Assembly: GCA_963809695.1 (NCBI GenBank)
Contig: CAWEKI010000006.1
Location: 620,001 to 684,000, forward strand
Origin: JAGDMJ01 sp963809695
GTDB taxonomy: Bacteria > Bacteroidota > Ignavibacteria > UBA10030 > UBA6906
DNA: 64,000 nucleotides
Direction: 5' to 3'
Made by a program: the position numbers and the translations under genes
The notes under the pieces: generated by a model
Database searches by the model: none
Told to the model about the DNA's origin: nothing
Seen by the model: the letters and a program-made list of their open reading frames with translations, nothing else
Shown: piece by piece, positions 40,428 to 49,630 of the stretch
Layout of the letters: every line of letters starts with the position of its first letter
Numbering within the stretch: the first letter of the stretch is position 1

Positions 40428-42683
40428 ATGAGAGCCATTGCAGTTTTGCTTTTGTTTTTTGTTGTGCTTGCACCGGCGCATGCCCAGCAAGAGCGTGCGG
40501 ACAGAGACACGGTGTACATCCTTTCGCCGGTCGTCATTACGGCAACGCAGGCCCACGAACGCCAGACGCCGGTCACGTTTTCCAATCTGACCCCGCGGGA
40601 GATCCGTGAGCGTTATTCGATGCAGGACGTTCCCGTGCTCCTTTCCAATCTTCCTTCTATTACCACGTACTCCGAGAACGGTAACGGCATCGGATACAAC
40701 TACATCAACCTCCGCGGATTCGACCAGCGGCGCATCTCCGTCATGATCAACGGCGTGCCGCAAAATGATCCCGAGGACCATAATGTCTACTGGATAGACT
40801 TCCCCGACCTGATGGCCAGCACGGATGACATCCAGGTTCAACGCGGGGCTGGAAGCGCGTTCTACGGCCCCCCGGCAATCGGCGGCTCGGTGAATCTTGT
40901 GACCAATCCCTTCAAGATGGAGCCGGGCATCACGCTTGAAACCATGTTCGGCTTCCAGGAATTCGGCGACAGCTCCAATGCGTTCCCGCTTACCTCTCGC
41001 AAGTTTGGAGTGTCATTTAATTCCGGCCTGGTCGATCGCCAGTACATGATGTATGGCCGCCTGGGGAAAATCATGAGCGATGGATACAGGACCAATTCGT
41101 TCGTCGACCTCAATTCTTATTTCTTCGGGGCGATCCGGTTTGACAAGAACATGACCACTCGCTTCCATTTCTTCGGCGGACCGCTCGAGGACGGGCTGGC
41201 TTACACAGGACTGCCGAAGTTCGTCAACAACGACAAGAAACTCCGGAGACAAAACCTGACCAGCTGGGAGCTTGTGCCGAACGGCCTGGGGTACGCCTCG
41301 GCCATTCCACGCCGCCCGCAGGAGACGGAGAGCTTTTCACAACCGCACGTTGAGCTCATCCACGAATGGCGCGTCAGTCCGTCCGTTACCCTGCACAATA
41401 CTCTCTTCTATTACACCGGGGATGGCTATTTTGACTACGATGCCTCCTGGGCGGACACCACGATGCTCCGCCTGGGCTCGGCCTACGGCATTCCGGCAAC
41501 CACCAACCCCACGAACACGCTCGTCCGGGCATTCGTCGGGAACAGGCAATGGGGATGGCTGCCCCGGGCCGAGATCGACCATGGCAGCGGCACTCTGACC
41601 GCAGGTGCGGAAATCCGGTTTCATCGCTCCACGCACTGGGGGAGAATCTCCTATGCCGCCGGGCTTCCTCCCACGCTTGACCCTGACTATCACTTCTACG
41701 AATACAACGGACAGAAGGACATTCTTTCCGCCTATGCTCATGAGCTCTTTCGCCTGCAGGATGATCTTCTGCTCATGGCCGATCTCCAGATTGTTCATAA
41801 CCGGTACGGGATCAGGCACGAGAAATTCCTCGGAAACAGCTTCGACGTTCCTTACACCTTTGCCAATCCCCGCCTGGGACTGAACTACAACATCAGTGAC
41901 ACCTGGAACTGCTATGTTTCGCTCGCTTACACATCACGCGAGCCGGTCCTGCGCAATCTCTATGCCGCCGAGGATGCCTACTTTGGAGCCACGCCGCAAT
42001 TCAAGGCGGATACCTCCGGGGGAAACGTGGTGTATAATTTCAGCCAACCGCTCGCCAAACCCGAGCGGCTACTCGATGCGGAGATCGGTGCGCGCTATAA
42101 GACCGCCGAGGTCTCTCTTTCTGTAGATGCCTTCTGGATGGAGTTTGCCGACGAGCTGGTAAAGAGCGGACAGGTGGACATCTTTGGTCAGCCGGTGACG
42201 GGGAACGCCGAGCGCACGCGCCACATCGGGATGGAGGTCGAGGGCGCAATAAACGTGGCCCCGAATGTCACATTCAGCGGCAACTTCACATGGTCCAGGA
42301 ACAGGCTCGTTCGCTACAGGGTCATTGACGACAACGGCGTGCCTGTCACACTGGACGGCAACCCGATCGCCGGATTCCCGGATGTGATGGGGAACCTGCG
42401 TTGTACGTATCGGGACGATCGGTTCACCGGGTCGGTGGCGGTGAAATATGTCGGCAGTTTCTATACGGACAACTTCAAGAACGCGCTGAACCGGAATGAT
42501 GCGTACACCGTCGCGAACGCAGAACTGCTCTATAGCGTTCCACGCGTTCTAGGCGTTGAGTTCGCTTTCCGTGCGGAAGTGCGGAACATTTTGAACAACT
42601 TATACTTTATGAACGGGGAAGGGGATGCCTTCTTTCCCGCGGCAGAACGCAACTATGTCTTTGGAGTGACCATCAGTCTGTGA
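40428..42683 (+). CDS. TonB-dependent outer-membrane receptor, thiamine-regulated
   Basis: 751 residues from the ATG at 40428. Signal peptide (about 1-18, ending APAHAQ), TonB-box region SPVVITAT (about 30-37), plug domain (PVLLSNLPSITTYSENGNG, YNYINLRGFDQRRISVMING, IQVQRGAGSAFYGPPAIGGSVN) and a 22-strand-type barrel ending in aromatic YVFGVTISL, as needed for BAM insertion. The TPP riboswitch upstream and the pyrophosphokinase downstream point to thiamine or a thiamine precursor as the cargo; the sequence alone does not prove it. Overlaps thiN by 4 bp. Confidence 0.93.
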   Translation: MRAIAVLLLFFVVLAPAHAQQERADRDTVYILSPVVITATQAHERQTPVTFSNLTPREIRERYSMQDVPVLLSNLPSITTYSENGNGIGYNYINLRGFDQRRISVMINGVPQNDPEDHNVYWIDFPDLMASTDDIQVQRGAGSAFYGPPAIGGSVNLVTNPFKMEPGITLETMFGFQEFGDSSNAFPLTSRKFGVSFNSGLVDRQYMMYGRLGKIMSDGYRTNSFVDLNSYFFGAIRFDKNMTTRFHFFGGPLEDGLAYTGLPKFVNNDKKLRRQNLTSWELVPNGLGYASAIPRRPQETESFSQPHVELIHEWRVSPSVTLHNTLFYYTGDGYFDYDASWADTTMLRLGSAYGIPATTNPTNTLVRAFVGNRQWGWLPRAEIDHGSGTLTAGAEIRFHRSTHWGRISYAAGLPPTLDPDYHFYEYNGQKDILSAYAHELFRLQDDLLLMADLQIVHNRYGIRHEKFLGNSFDVPYTFANPRLGLNYNISDTWNCYVSLAYTSREPVLRNLYAAEDAYFGATPQFKADTSGGNVVYNFSQPLAKPERLLDAEIGARYKTAEVSLSVDAFWMEFADELVKSGQVDIFGQPVTGNAERTRHIGMEVEGAINVAPNVTFSGNFTWSRNRLVRYRVIDDNGVPVTLDGNPIAGFPDVMGNLRCTYRDDRFTGSVAVKYVGSFYTDNFKNALNRNDAYTVANAELLYSVPRVLGVEFAFRAEVRNILNNLYFMNGEGDAFFPAAERNYVFGVTISL

Positions 42684-43348
42684 CCAGCCCAATGCCCTCC
42701 CCCGAACATCCGCCGCTGCGCGCGCTCCTGATCTGCAACGGCAAGCAACCCTCACGCCTCTTTGCCAGGCGGCTCGCACGACGGTCGCATTTCATTGTCG
42801 CCGCCGACGGCGGGGCAAACGGCGCACGAAAGCTTGGCATCACACCCGACCTGATCATCGGCGACCTCGACTCGGTCACGCGTGCAACAAGGAAGTTTTT
42901 TTCCTCAACGTTCGTGATCCGGGTGGTGCGGCAGGACAACACGGACATGGAGAAAGCGCTTGACTACATCGTGGCGGGATCGCTTGCGCACGAGGTGATG
43001 ATCATCGGCGCGACCGGACGGAGGATTGATCACACGCTCGGAAACCTCGCGGTCCTTACCAATTACATGGGCCGCTTGCGGACCATTGCCTGTGGAGACG
43101 GATGGCATGCTTTTCCCGTCAGGAGCGGGGAACAGGTCCATGCTTCCGTCGGTACGACGGTGAGCCTGATCCCGTTCGGCGATTGCCGCGGTGTGACGCT
43201 GAAGGGGCTGAAATACCCGTTGCGGAATGCGACGGTACGTGCAGCACATATTGCGGTGAGCAACGTGGTGAAGCACTCTCCCTTCACCATATCCCTCCGC
43301 CAGGGGAAAATGCTTGCGATCGTGCTTGAGGAGTTATTTCCCCGATGA
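42680..43348 (+). CDS. thiN: Thiamine pyrophosphokinase
   Basis: 222 residues, GTG start overlapping the receptor stop by 4 bp. The catalytic segments of the family are present: ICNGKQPS, VAADGGANGA, IIGDLDS, DNTDMEKAL and IGATGRRIDHTLGN. It transfers pyrophosphate from ATP to thiamine, giving TPP. In the operon it would trap imported thiamine in the cytoplasm. The second half has the beta-barrel thiamine-binding pattern (GTTVSLIPFG, LKGLKYPL). Confidence 0.92.
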   Translation: MTSPMPSPEHPPLRALLICNGKQPSRLFARRLARRSHFIVAADGGANGARKLGITPDLIIGDLDSVTRATRKFFSSTFVIRVVRQDNTDMEKALDYIVAGSLAHEVMIIGATGRRIDHTLGNLAVLTNYMGRLRTIACGDGWHAFPVRSGEQVHASVGTTVSLIPFGDCRGVTLKGLKYPLRNATVRAAHIAVSNVVKHSPFTISLRQGKMLAIVLEELFPR

Positions 43349-44779
43349 TCACGCTCGCTCCGGCAGACCAGATCATTATCCTTCTCTATTTTGGGTCGGT
43401 CCTTCTGGTGGGGTTTCTCAGTACGAGGCGTTCCTCGGGCGCTGCTGAGTATCTGCTCGCCGGACGGTCGCTGACAACGCCGGTCTTCGTGATGACGCTC
43501 GTTTCCACCTGGTACGGCGGCATCCTTGGCGTGGGGGAGTTCTCCTACCGCTACGGCATTTCGAATTGGGTCGTCCAGGGCGTCCCTTACTACCTCTTTG
43601 CGCTTCTTTTTGCCTTCCTGCTCGCCAAGCGGATCAGGAAGACGAACTTCATGACGATACCGGACAAGCTCGAGGAAGCGTATGGCCGGAAGACCGCTCT
43701 GCTCGGGGCCGTCCTGACCTTCCTGCTTATGACGCCCGCACCGTACATCCTCATGGTTGCGGTCCTCCTGGAGCTTGTCACCGGGTGGGGACTGCCGCTC
43801 TGTGCGCTCGTTGGGACTGTCGCGACGACAGCCTATCTGTTCTCTGGCGGATTCCGCTCCGATGTGAACACGGACATCCTGGAGTTCTTCCTGATGTTCC
43901 TCGGGTTTGCCGTCATCCTGCCGTTTTCCTGGATGAAATTCGGTGGTCTGGAGTTCATCCAGCACAATGTCCCGCCGCTTCACCTGACATGGAACGGCGG
44001 CAATCCCTTCCAGTTCGTCCTCGTCTGGTTCTTTATCGCCCTCTGGACGCTCGTGGATCCGGCGTTCCACCAGCGCTGCTATGCGGCAAAGTCGGGCGAA
44101 GTGGCGCAGCGCGGCATTCTTGTCTCGATCATCTTCTGGTTTCTTTTTGACGCCATGACCGCAACCGCCGGGCTTTATGCCCGCGCCGCCCTGCCGGATC
44201 TTGCGCAGCCGGTCATGGCGTATCCTCTCCTTGCCGAGCTGACGCTTCCTCCTGTGGCAAAAGGGATTTTCTACGTGGGCATGCTCGCGACGATCATGTC
44301 TACATTGAACACGCTTGCGCTTGTCTCAGCGACAACGCTGGGGAGAGATATTGTGTGGCGAGCGAAGCAGGACACGAGGTTGGGCGAGAAGGACTCTACG
44401 AGATGGGGATTGGTGGTTACGGCGGTTCTTTCCCTGGTGCTTGCGCTGCTCATTCCGTCCGTCATCAAGCTCTGGTACACGATCGGAACAGTGATCATTC
44501 CCGGGCTTGCTGATCCCGCTTGTCACCGGCTATTTTGAGAAATGGAAGGCGCCTCCCCGATATGCGTTTGGATCGATGCTGTGCGGCTGGCTCACGTCAA
44601 CGGTTTGGCTTCTGATCGGCTGGCGGCAGCAGCTTGGCGTGTCGGAGTTTTATCCGTTCGGGATCGAGCCGATGTATCCGGGCGTGTTCGTGTCGGGGCT
44701 GATATGGTGGGTGGGGTGGAACAACCGGCCGCAAGGCTCACCCGCGCCTGGACGCGCAGGTTCCCAAACCATCGGCTAA
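43345..44779 (+). CDS. Sodium:solute symporter (SSS family), candidate thiamine transporter, with frameshift
   Basis: The frame from 43345 has about eleven membrane segments and SSS features (ARRSSGAAEYLLAGRSL-like start, STWYGGILGVGEFSYRYG, FFLMFLGFAVILPF, MLATIMSTLNTLALVSATTLGRDIV). It would stop at 44538 after 397 residues, but the membrane protein clearly continues in another frame (LLIPLVTGYFEKWKAPPRYA, then YPGVFVSGLIWWVGW) to 44779, giving about 477 residues. A one-base shift lies in CCCGGGC near 44500-44508. It may be a sequencing error or a recent mutation. ATGA overlap with thiN. Confidence 0.8.
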
Positions 44780-44881
44780 GTATTCGTGTTTCCGCGTGTG
44801 TTGTTCGAATAGCAGATGCAGAACTTTGGGAGGGAATACAACGTGCCGAGTCCGGACCGGTTCAAACCCGTCGGCCCGGGA

Positions 44882-46249
44882 TCAATTCAGCTTCGTCTGG
44901 TACTGTTGGATCTTGGTATAGAGCGTCTTCAAGCTTATGCCGAGCACTTTGGCGGTCTCGGCCTTGTTTCCCCGGAAGCTTCTCAGTACCCCCTCGATAT
45001 GCATTCGCTCGATATCCTTCAGCGGTATGGCCGTCCCGAGTTTTTCATCGGTCCGGGCGCTGACAGGAAGAGACATCGGTGCATTGGGCAGGGAGAGGTC
45101 CTGAGGCTCTATGTTGTTGTTGCGGCACAGGATTGCCGCCCTTTCGATCACGTTCTCCAGTTCCCTGATGTTGCCCGGCCAGTCATATCCCATCAACACT
45201 TCCATTGCCTTTGGGGAGATCGTGGTCTCCACCTTGGTCTTCATCCGGTTGTGGAGAAAGGAAGCTACAAGCAGGGGGATATCTTCCTTTCTCTGCCGGA
45301 GCGAGGGCAACTCGATCGTAATAACGTTCAACCGGTACAGCAAGTCTTCCCGGAACTTACCTTCCCGCACCTGGTCTTTCAGGTTCTTGTTGGTTGCCGA
45401 AAGGATCCGGCAGTCGGCCTTCAATGTGGTGTTCCCCCCCACGCGCCGGAACTCGCCGCTCTGAATGAAACGGAGGATCTTTGGCTGGACGATCGGGCTG
45501 ATGTCACCGATCTCATCGAGAAAGAGGGTCCCTTTGTTGGCAATTTCCACGATGCCCTGTTTCATCGCACGGGCATCGGTGAACGCCCCTTTTTCGTGCC
45601 CGAAAAGCTCGCTTTCGATAAGGGTATCCGGGATCGAGGCGCAGTTCAGTGTGACGAACGGCTCATTGCTCCTGCCGCTGTGCTGGTAGATAAAGTGTGC
45701 AACAAGCTCCTTTCCGGTTCCGCTCGGTCCCTGGATCAGCACGGTGGACTCGGTGGGGGCAACTTTGGCGGCGATTTCAAGGACCTTTCTGAACGGAGCG
45801 CTCTCGCCCACCATCTCGAACTGCCCCTGCAGTTTCTCCAAAGCCCCTTTCATCACGACATTGTCGATCAAAAGCTGCCGGCGCTCAAGTGCGCGCTGGA
45901 TGGATGTGAGCAACTCATCCGAGGTGGTCGGCTTGGTGATGAAATCATAGGCTCCAAGCTTTATGCACTCCACTGCGATCCGGACATCCGAGATCCCGGT
46001 GAGCATCACCACTTCGACGCCGGGGAAGTTCGATTTGATGAACTTCAGCACCTCCACGCCGTCCACTTTGGGCATCTTCAGATCGCAGAGAACCACATCG
46101 TACAGCTTCGTCTGGACCGCATTGATGGCGGCCACGCCGTCGACACTCGTATCAACAGCGTATCCGGCCCGCGTCAACAGCCCGGAAAGCATGTACCGAA
46201 ATGCTTCTTCGTCATCAACAACCAGTACGGAGAATTCTTTTTTGGCCAT
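44882..46249 (-). CDS. Sigma-54-dependent response regulator (NtrC family)
   Basis: 455 residues. Receiver domain (1-120) with acidic pocket Asp12/Asp13, phosphoacceptor Asp56 (LCDLKMP) and Lys106; AAA+ domain with Walker A GPSGTGKE (174-181), sigma-54 contact loop GAFTDA (221-226, the variant with Asp for Gly) and FLDEIGD; C-terminal Fis-type helix-turn-helix (NKAETAKVLGISLKTLYTKI). It activates sigma-54 promoters when phosphorylated. No histidine kinase is next to it, so it is an orphan. Own promoter at 46277-46305. Confidence 0.95.
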   Translation of the reverse strand: MAKKEFSVLVVDDEEAFRYMLSGLLTRAGYAVDTSVDGVAAINAVQTKLYDVVLCDLKMPKVDGVEVLKFIKSNFPGVEVVMLTGISDVRIAVECIKLGAYDFITKPTTSDELLTSIQRALERRQLLIDNVVMKGALEKLQGQFEMVGESAPFRKVLEIAAKVAPTESTVLIQGPSGTGKELVAHFIYQHSGRSNEPFVTLNCASIPDTLIESELFGHEKGAFTDARAMKQGIVEIANKGTLFLDEIGDISPIVQPKILRFIQSGEFRRVGGNTTLKADCRILSATNKNLKDQVREGKFREDLLYRLNVITIELPSLRQRKEDIPLLVASFLHNRMKTKVETTISPKAMEVLMGYDWPGNIRELENVIERAAILCRNNNIEPQDLSLPNAPMSLPVSARTDEKLGTAIPLKDIERMHIEGVLRSFRGNKAETAKVLGISLKTLYTKIQQYQTKLN

Positions 46250-46276
46250 GAGGTTTCCACGATGTGTGCATCACGC

Positions 46277-46305
46277 TATATAGACAAAAGGCTTTTAAAA
46301 GTCAA
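46277..46305 (-). promoter_or_regulatory. Promoter of the NtrC-type regulator
   Basis: Minus strand TTGACT (46300-46305)-N17-TATATA (46277-46282). Back-to-back with the add promoter: only 7 bp separate the two -35 boxes. Confidence 0.65.
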
Positions 46306-46312
46306 CAATGGA

Positions 46313-46341
46313 TTGATTTTTAGCACGTTTCTTGTTACTAT
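46313..46341 (+). promoter_or_regulatory. Promoter of add
   Basis: TTGATT (46313-46318)-N17-TACTAT (46336-46341). The predicted start near 46348 is downstream of the in-frame ATG at 46340 and supports the ATG at 46385. Confidence 0.55.
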
Positions 46342-46384
46342 GGCAATATTACAAACCGGCTTACCCCCTCTATCGTCTTCTTGC

Positions 46385-47497
46385 ATGAGACTTTCGGAAA
46401 AACTCATTCGGACCCTGCCCAAGGTTTTGCTTCACGACCATCTCGATGGGGGGCTGAGGACTTCAACGATCCTTGAACTTGCGAAGGAGAACCATTACAC
46501 CAGGCTCCCGACGCAGGATGCCGATGAGCTGGCCCGGTGGTTTCACCGGGGAGCGGCACGAGGAAGTCTGCCCCTCTATCTGGAAGGCTTCGCGCATACG
46601 GCGGCTGTAATGCAGACCGATGAGGCGCTGGAACGTGTGGCCTACGAGATGATGGAAGATATGCACCGTGACGGTGTCGTGTATGTGGAGTCGCGTTTCG
46701 CTCCGGTCTTTCATACCGAACACGGGTTACATTGGGATGATGCGGTGAACGCCGTCCTGAAAGGATTGGAGCGAGGAAAGGCGGACTTCGATGTGGAATA
46801 CGGGCTGATCATATGTGCAATGCGAAACATGAATCTCTCACAGGAGATGGCCGAGCTGGCCGTCGATTTCCGGGAGCGCGGAGTGGTGGGCTTTGATCTT
46901 GCCGGCGAAGAAGGGGGATTCCCGCCGAAGAAACACGTGGACGCCTTTCACTACATTCAGCGCGAGAATTTCAACATCACGATCCATGCCGGCGAAGCCT
47001 TTGGCAAGGAGAGTATCTGGCAGGCCATCCAATGGTGCGGCGCCCACAGGATCGGGCATGCCACCCGGCTGACGGAGGACATCGGCCTGGATCCGCATGA
47101 GCCGGGAAAGATCGTGAAAATGGGATATCTCGCGCAATACGTTCTGGACAAGCGCATTCCCCTGGAACTCTGCCTGACGAGCAATGTTGACACCGGCGCA
47201 GTGGAGAGCCTCGAGAAGCATCCATTTTCGCTCTTTTACAGGTACAAGTTCCGCGTGACGCTGAACACCGACGACCGCCTGATGAGCGACACGAACATGA
47301 CCAGGGAACTCATGCTCGCGCATCGGCTGTACAAGCTGTCGATGGACGACCTTGAAAAGCTGACGATCAACGCGATGAAGAGCGCTTTCCTGCCGTACAA
47401 CCGGAGGATCAGGATGATCTACGATGTGATCAAACCCGGATATGCGCGGCAACGGAAGAAGCTGGCACGGGAAAAGAAGACGAAAGAACGCTCGTAG
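46385..47497 (+). CDS. add: Adenosine deaminase
   Basis: 370 residues from the ATG at 46385. Amidohydrolase fold with the zinc and catalytic residues in LHDHLDGGL (about 18-26), ITIHAGEAFG, GHATRL and the late Asp pair NTDDRLMS. It converts adenosine to inosine in purine salvage. The same frame stays open for more than 500 codons upstream, but that part lies opposite the regulator gene and has no deaminase homology. The C-terminus is Lys/Arg-rich. Divergent from the NtrC-type regulator. Confidence 0.93.
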   Translation: MRLSEKLIRTLPKVLLHDHLDGGLRTSTILELAKENHYTRLPTQDADELARWFHRGAARGSLPLYLEGFAHTAAVMQTDEALERVAYEMMEDMHRDGVVYVESRFAPVFHTEHGLHWDDAVNAVLKGLERGKADFDVEYGLIICAMRNMNLSQEMAELAVDFRERGVVGFDLAGEEGGFPPKKHVDAFHYIQRENFNITIHAGEAFGKESIWQAIQWCGAHRIGHATRLTEDIGLDPHEPGKIVKMGYLAQYVLDKRIPLELCLTSNVDTGAVESLEKHPFSLFYRYKFRVTLNTDDRLMSDTNMTRELMLAHRLYKLSMDDLEKLTINAMKSAFLPYNRRIRMIYDVIKPGYARQRKKLAREKKTKERS

Positions 47498-47581
47498 GTC
47501 GAACCTGCTCGACTCGTCGGCAGGCAGACGTACGTTCAACCTCCATAGTGTCTGTCTACAGCTCTTTGGAACTGTGAGGAT

Positions 47582-48103
47582 ATGAAGAAGACGGCAGCGG
47601 TACTTCTCCTGGGAATCGTGATGGGCGGATGCTCGTCAATCGTGAAGTCGCCAACCGGCGGCATGTATCCATTCCACGCAATGAACGATGACTGCTCCTG
47701 CGAGCATTACAAAGTGGCAGACCCGAAGGCCCCTGTTCGGTACGATTTCTCGGCAGGTTACACGGTCGACGGCAAGATCACCACGCAGATCACGGTCATT
47801 GTACGGAACGAGAGCCCGGACACGCTGGACATGTCCCTCGGGGCGATCCGGGTCTCTTCGCGCAATGTGCACTACCGGTATAACAATATGTTTGTGCCGG
47901 TGACCATCGCTGCAGTGCCGCCAAATGATGAACGGACGCTCACGCTGGTCGGCTCCGCGGCCGAGGATGAACATTCGGATCCCTGGCTGAATATTGCGGG
48001 AGAAGAGATGGTACTGACGTTGAAGGGACTGAGGCTGGGGAAGAAAGAGCTCGCAACCCGGACCGTGCGGTTCATTCCACATAACCCGAAACTTTCCGAC
48101 TAA
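47582..48103 (+). CDS. Lipoprotein of unknown function
   Basis: 173 residues. Signal peptide with lipobox VMGGC (lipid Cys17), two further Cys in DDCSCEHY (about 36-43), then a beta-rich domain with an FN3-like look (TTQITVIVRNESPDTLDMSLGAIRV, ERTLTLVGSAAEDE). No known family recognised. It is followed 2 bases later by sixA. CTGTGAGGAT provides a ribosome site. Confidence 0.7.
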   Translation: MKKTAAVLLLGIVMGGCSSIVKSPTGGMYPFHAMNDDCSCEHYKVADPKAPVRYDFSAGYTVDGKITTQITVIVRNESPDTLDMSLGAIRVSSRNVHYRYNNMFVPVTIAAVPPNDERTLTLVGSAAEDEHSDPWLNIAGEEMVLTLKGLRLGKKELATRTVRFIPHNPKLSD

Positions 48104-48105
48104 CG

Positions 48106-48612
48106 ATGAATCTCTACCTTGTTCGCCATGCAGAGGCCGTTCCCACGGGCGGATCGGTTGGGCGGGATGCCGACAGGCCGCTGAGCGTTCGCGGCGAGGA
48201 AGAAGCGACCTTGATGGGACGCATCCTGGCGCAAATTTGCCCGGCACTTGAGATAGTGATGACGAGCCCGCTTATCCGGGCCGTACGCACCGGCGAGATC
48301 ATGGGCAACGAAATCAGCAGGCACCCCGTCTTCTCGGTCTCCAATCATCTGGCCCCGGGGTTTCGCAACAAGACCCTCTACGATGAGCTCGTGATGCGTT
48401 GCGGTGATGGAGACGTTCTCGCCGTCGGGCACCAGCCGGACCTGAGCGGGTTCATCGCATATCTGATCGCCGGCTCGGCTTCGGCCTCGGTCGCCATGGT
48501 GCCCGGCGCGGTGGCACAGCTGACCGTTAAAACGGGGAAATCCCGTCCCGATGCGGCTCTCGAATGGCTTCTCACGCCACAAGTGGCGAAAAGCCTGCCC
48601 CCCCAGGGGTAA
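48106..48612 (+). CDS. sixA: Phosphohistidine phosphatase SixA-like
   Basis: 168 residues, histidine-phosphatase superfamily. Catalytic RHA at 7-9 (Arg7, His8), the second His in VGHQPDL, and the phosphate-binding SPLIRAVRTGEI (54-65). SixA removes phosphate from His of Hpt domains or of PTS-Ntr components. It starts 2 bp after the lipoprotein stop. The nearby orphan NtrC-type regulator makes a signalling link thinkable but unproven. Confidence 0.85.
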   Translation: MNLYLVRHAEAVPTGGSVGRDADRPLSVRGEEEATLMGRILAQICPALEIVMTSPLIRAVRTGEIMGNEISRHPVFSVSNHLAPGFRNKTLYDELVMRCGDGDVLAVGHQPDLSGFIAYLIAGSASASVAMVPGAVAQLTVKTGKSRPDAALEWLLTPQVAKSLPPQG

Positions 48613-48671
48613 GGTCACTTGTGTTTTGATCTCAGGCACGTTAAGTTGAAGTGCTCATATTGGATAATCCC

Positions 48672-49154
48672 ATGAACCTGACCACTGTTCCCATCGACAA
48701 GCCCGGAGACATGAACTTCATCCTGGGTCATTCGCATTTCATCAAGACCGTCGAAGACCTCCACGAAGCCATCGTGCAGACGAATCCCGCCATGAAGTTC
48801 GGGATCGCCTTTTGCGAGGCATCCGGCCCCTGCCTGATCCGTTCCAGCGGCAATCAGCAGAGTCTGGTTGAGCTCGCAACGAAGAACGCCGCCGCGATCG
48901 GGGCAGGGCATTCGTTCATCATCGTCATGGAAGACGGCTTTCCCGTCAACATCCTCAACACGATCAAGAATGTGCCGGAAGTCTGCCGCATCTTCTGCGC
49001 CACTGCCAATCCAGTACAGGTGATTATCGCCGAGACGGAACAGGGACGCGGCATCCTGGGGGTCGTGGATGGCTTCCCCGTGAAGGGACCGGAAACGGCG
49101 AACGATGTTCTTGCACGCAAGGAATTCCTTAGAAGAATCGGCTATAAGCTCTAG
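48672..49154 (+). CDS. Adenosine-specific kinase family protein (PF04008 type)
   Basis: 160 residues from the ATG at 48672; a GTG 21 bases upstream is possible. Conserved segments NFILGHSHFIKTVEDLHEA, FGIAFCEASGPCLIRSSGN, GAGHSFIIVMEDGFPVNILN, VCRIFCATANPVQVIIAE and RGILGVVDGF match the family. The archaeal member binds adenosine/AMP-like ligands; the physiological reaction in bacteria is unclear. Adenosine deaminase lies 1.2 kb upstream, a possible thematic link. Confidence 0.85.
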   Translation: MNLTTVPIDKPGDMNFILGHSHFIKTVEDLHEAIVQTNPAMKFGIAFCEASGPCLIRSSGNQQSLVELATKNAAAIGAGHSFIIVMEDGFPVNILNTIKNVPEVCRIFCATANPVQVIIAETEQGRGILGVVDGFPVKGPETANDVLARKEFLRRIGYKL

Positions 49155-49184
49155 ACAACCATCTCATTCCCTACGGAGGATTCT

Positions 49185-49628
49185 ATGAATGCACATCGAT
49201 TCAATTCGCTGATCGCCGTCTTTGCTCTCGCCTGCTTCCTCCTGGTGGCATGGTCAGTGCCGGCTGAGGCACAGAAGAAACAGAAGCCGAAGACGCAGAC
49301 GAAAGAGCAGGCGAAGCAAGCCCCCAAGGAGCAACCGAAGGAAGAAGTGAAAGAGGCTGAAGAAAAGACGGAAGAAGTCACCCCCGCACCGGGGGCGACT
49401 CCAGGTTCGGCAGCCCTGCCCAACAAGTTCATTGACGTCCTGAAGCAATATATCGGGCAGAAAACCAACCTGGGGATCCTCAAGAAATTTGCTGGAGATT
49501 ACATCATCTTCGAAGAAGAGTTGACCCAGACCCTTGTTCCTCTGACCTCCATTCAGTCGGCAAAGTTGGTGAAGGACGACGAAACCACGCCGGCACAGCT
49601 GGAGATTAAACTCATCTCGAGAGACTGA
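49185..49628 (+). CDS. Secreted small protein with Lys/Glu-rich linker
   Basis: 147 residues. Signal peptide (about 1-29, ending AEAQ), a repetitive Lys/Glu/Pro linker (30-75), then a compact C-terminal domain (about 78-145) starting NKFIDVLKQYIGQKTNLG, which looks like a small beta-barrel (an SH3- or Sm-like pattern, GDYIIFEEELTQTLVPLTSIQSAKL). GGAGG precedes the ATG. Family not recognised. The RidA gene begins 2 bases later. Confidence 0.7.
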   Translation: MNAHRFNSLIAVFALACFLLVAWSVPAEAQKKQKPKTQTKEQAKQAPKEQPKEEVKEAEEKTEEVTPAPGATPGSAALPNKFIDVLKQYIGQKTNLGILKKFAGDYIIFEEELTQTLVPLTSIQSAKLVKDDETTPAQLEIKLISRD

Positions 49629-49630
49629 CC

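Noticed and set aside
44850..44885. GGTTCAAACCC-like tRNA T-arm
   Set aside because: No acceptor, D- or anticodon arm can be built around it.
46321..46335. TAGCACG-TTTC-TTGT, similar to a sigma-54 promoter
   Set aside because: Both obligate dinucleotides (GG at -24, GC at -12) are broken, and a better sigma-70-type promoter covers the same bases.
44816..46384. Open frame of more than 500 codons in phase with and upstream of add
   Set aside because: It lies exactly opposite the NtrC-type regulator, which has full motifs, and shows no homology or composition of a real protein; a promoter and the family start place add at 46385.
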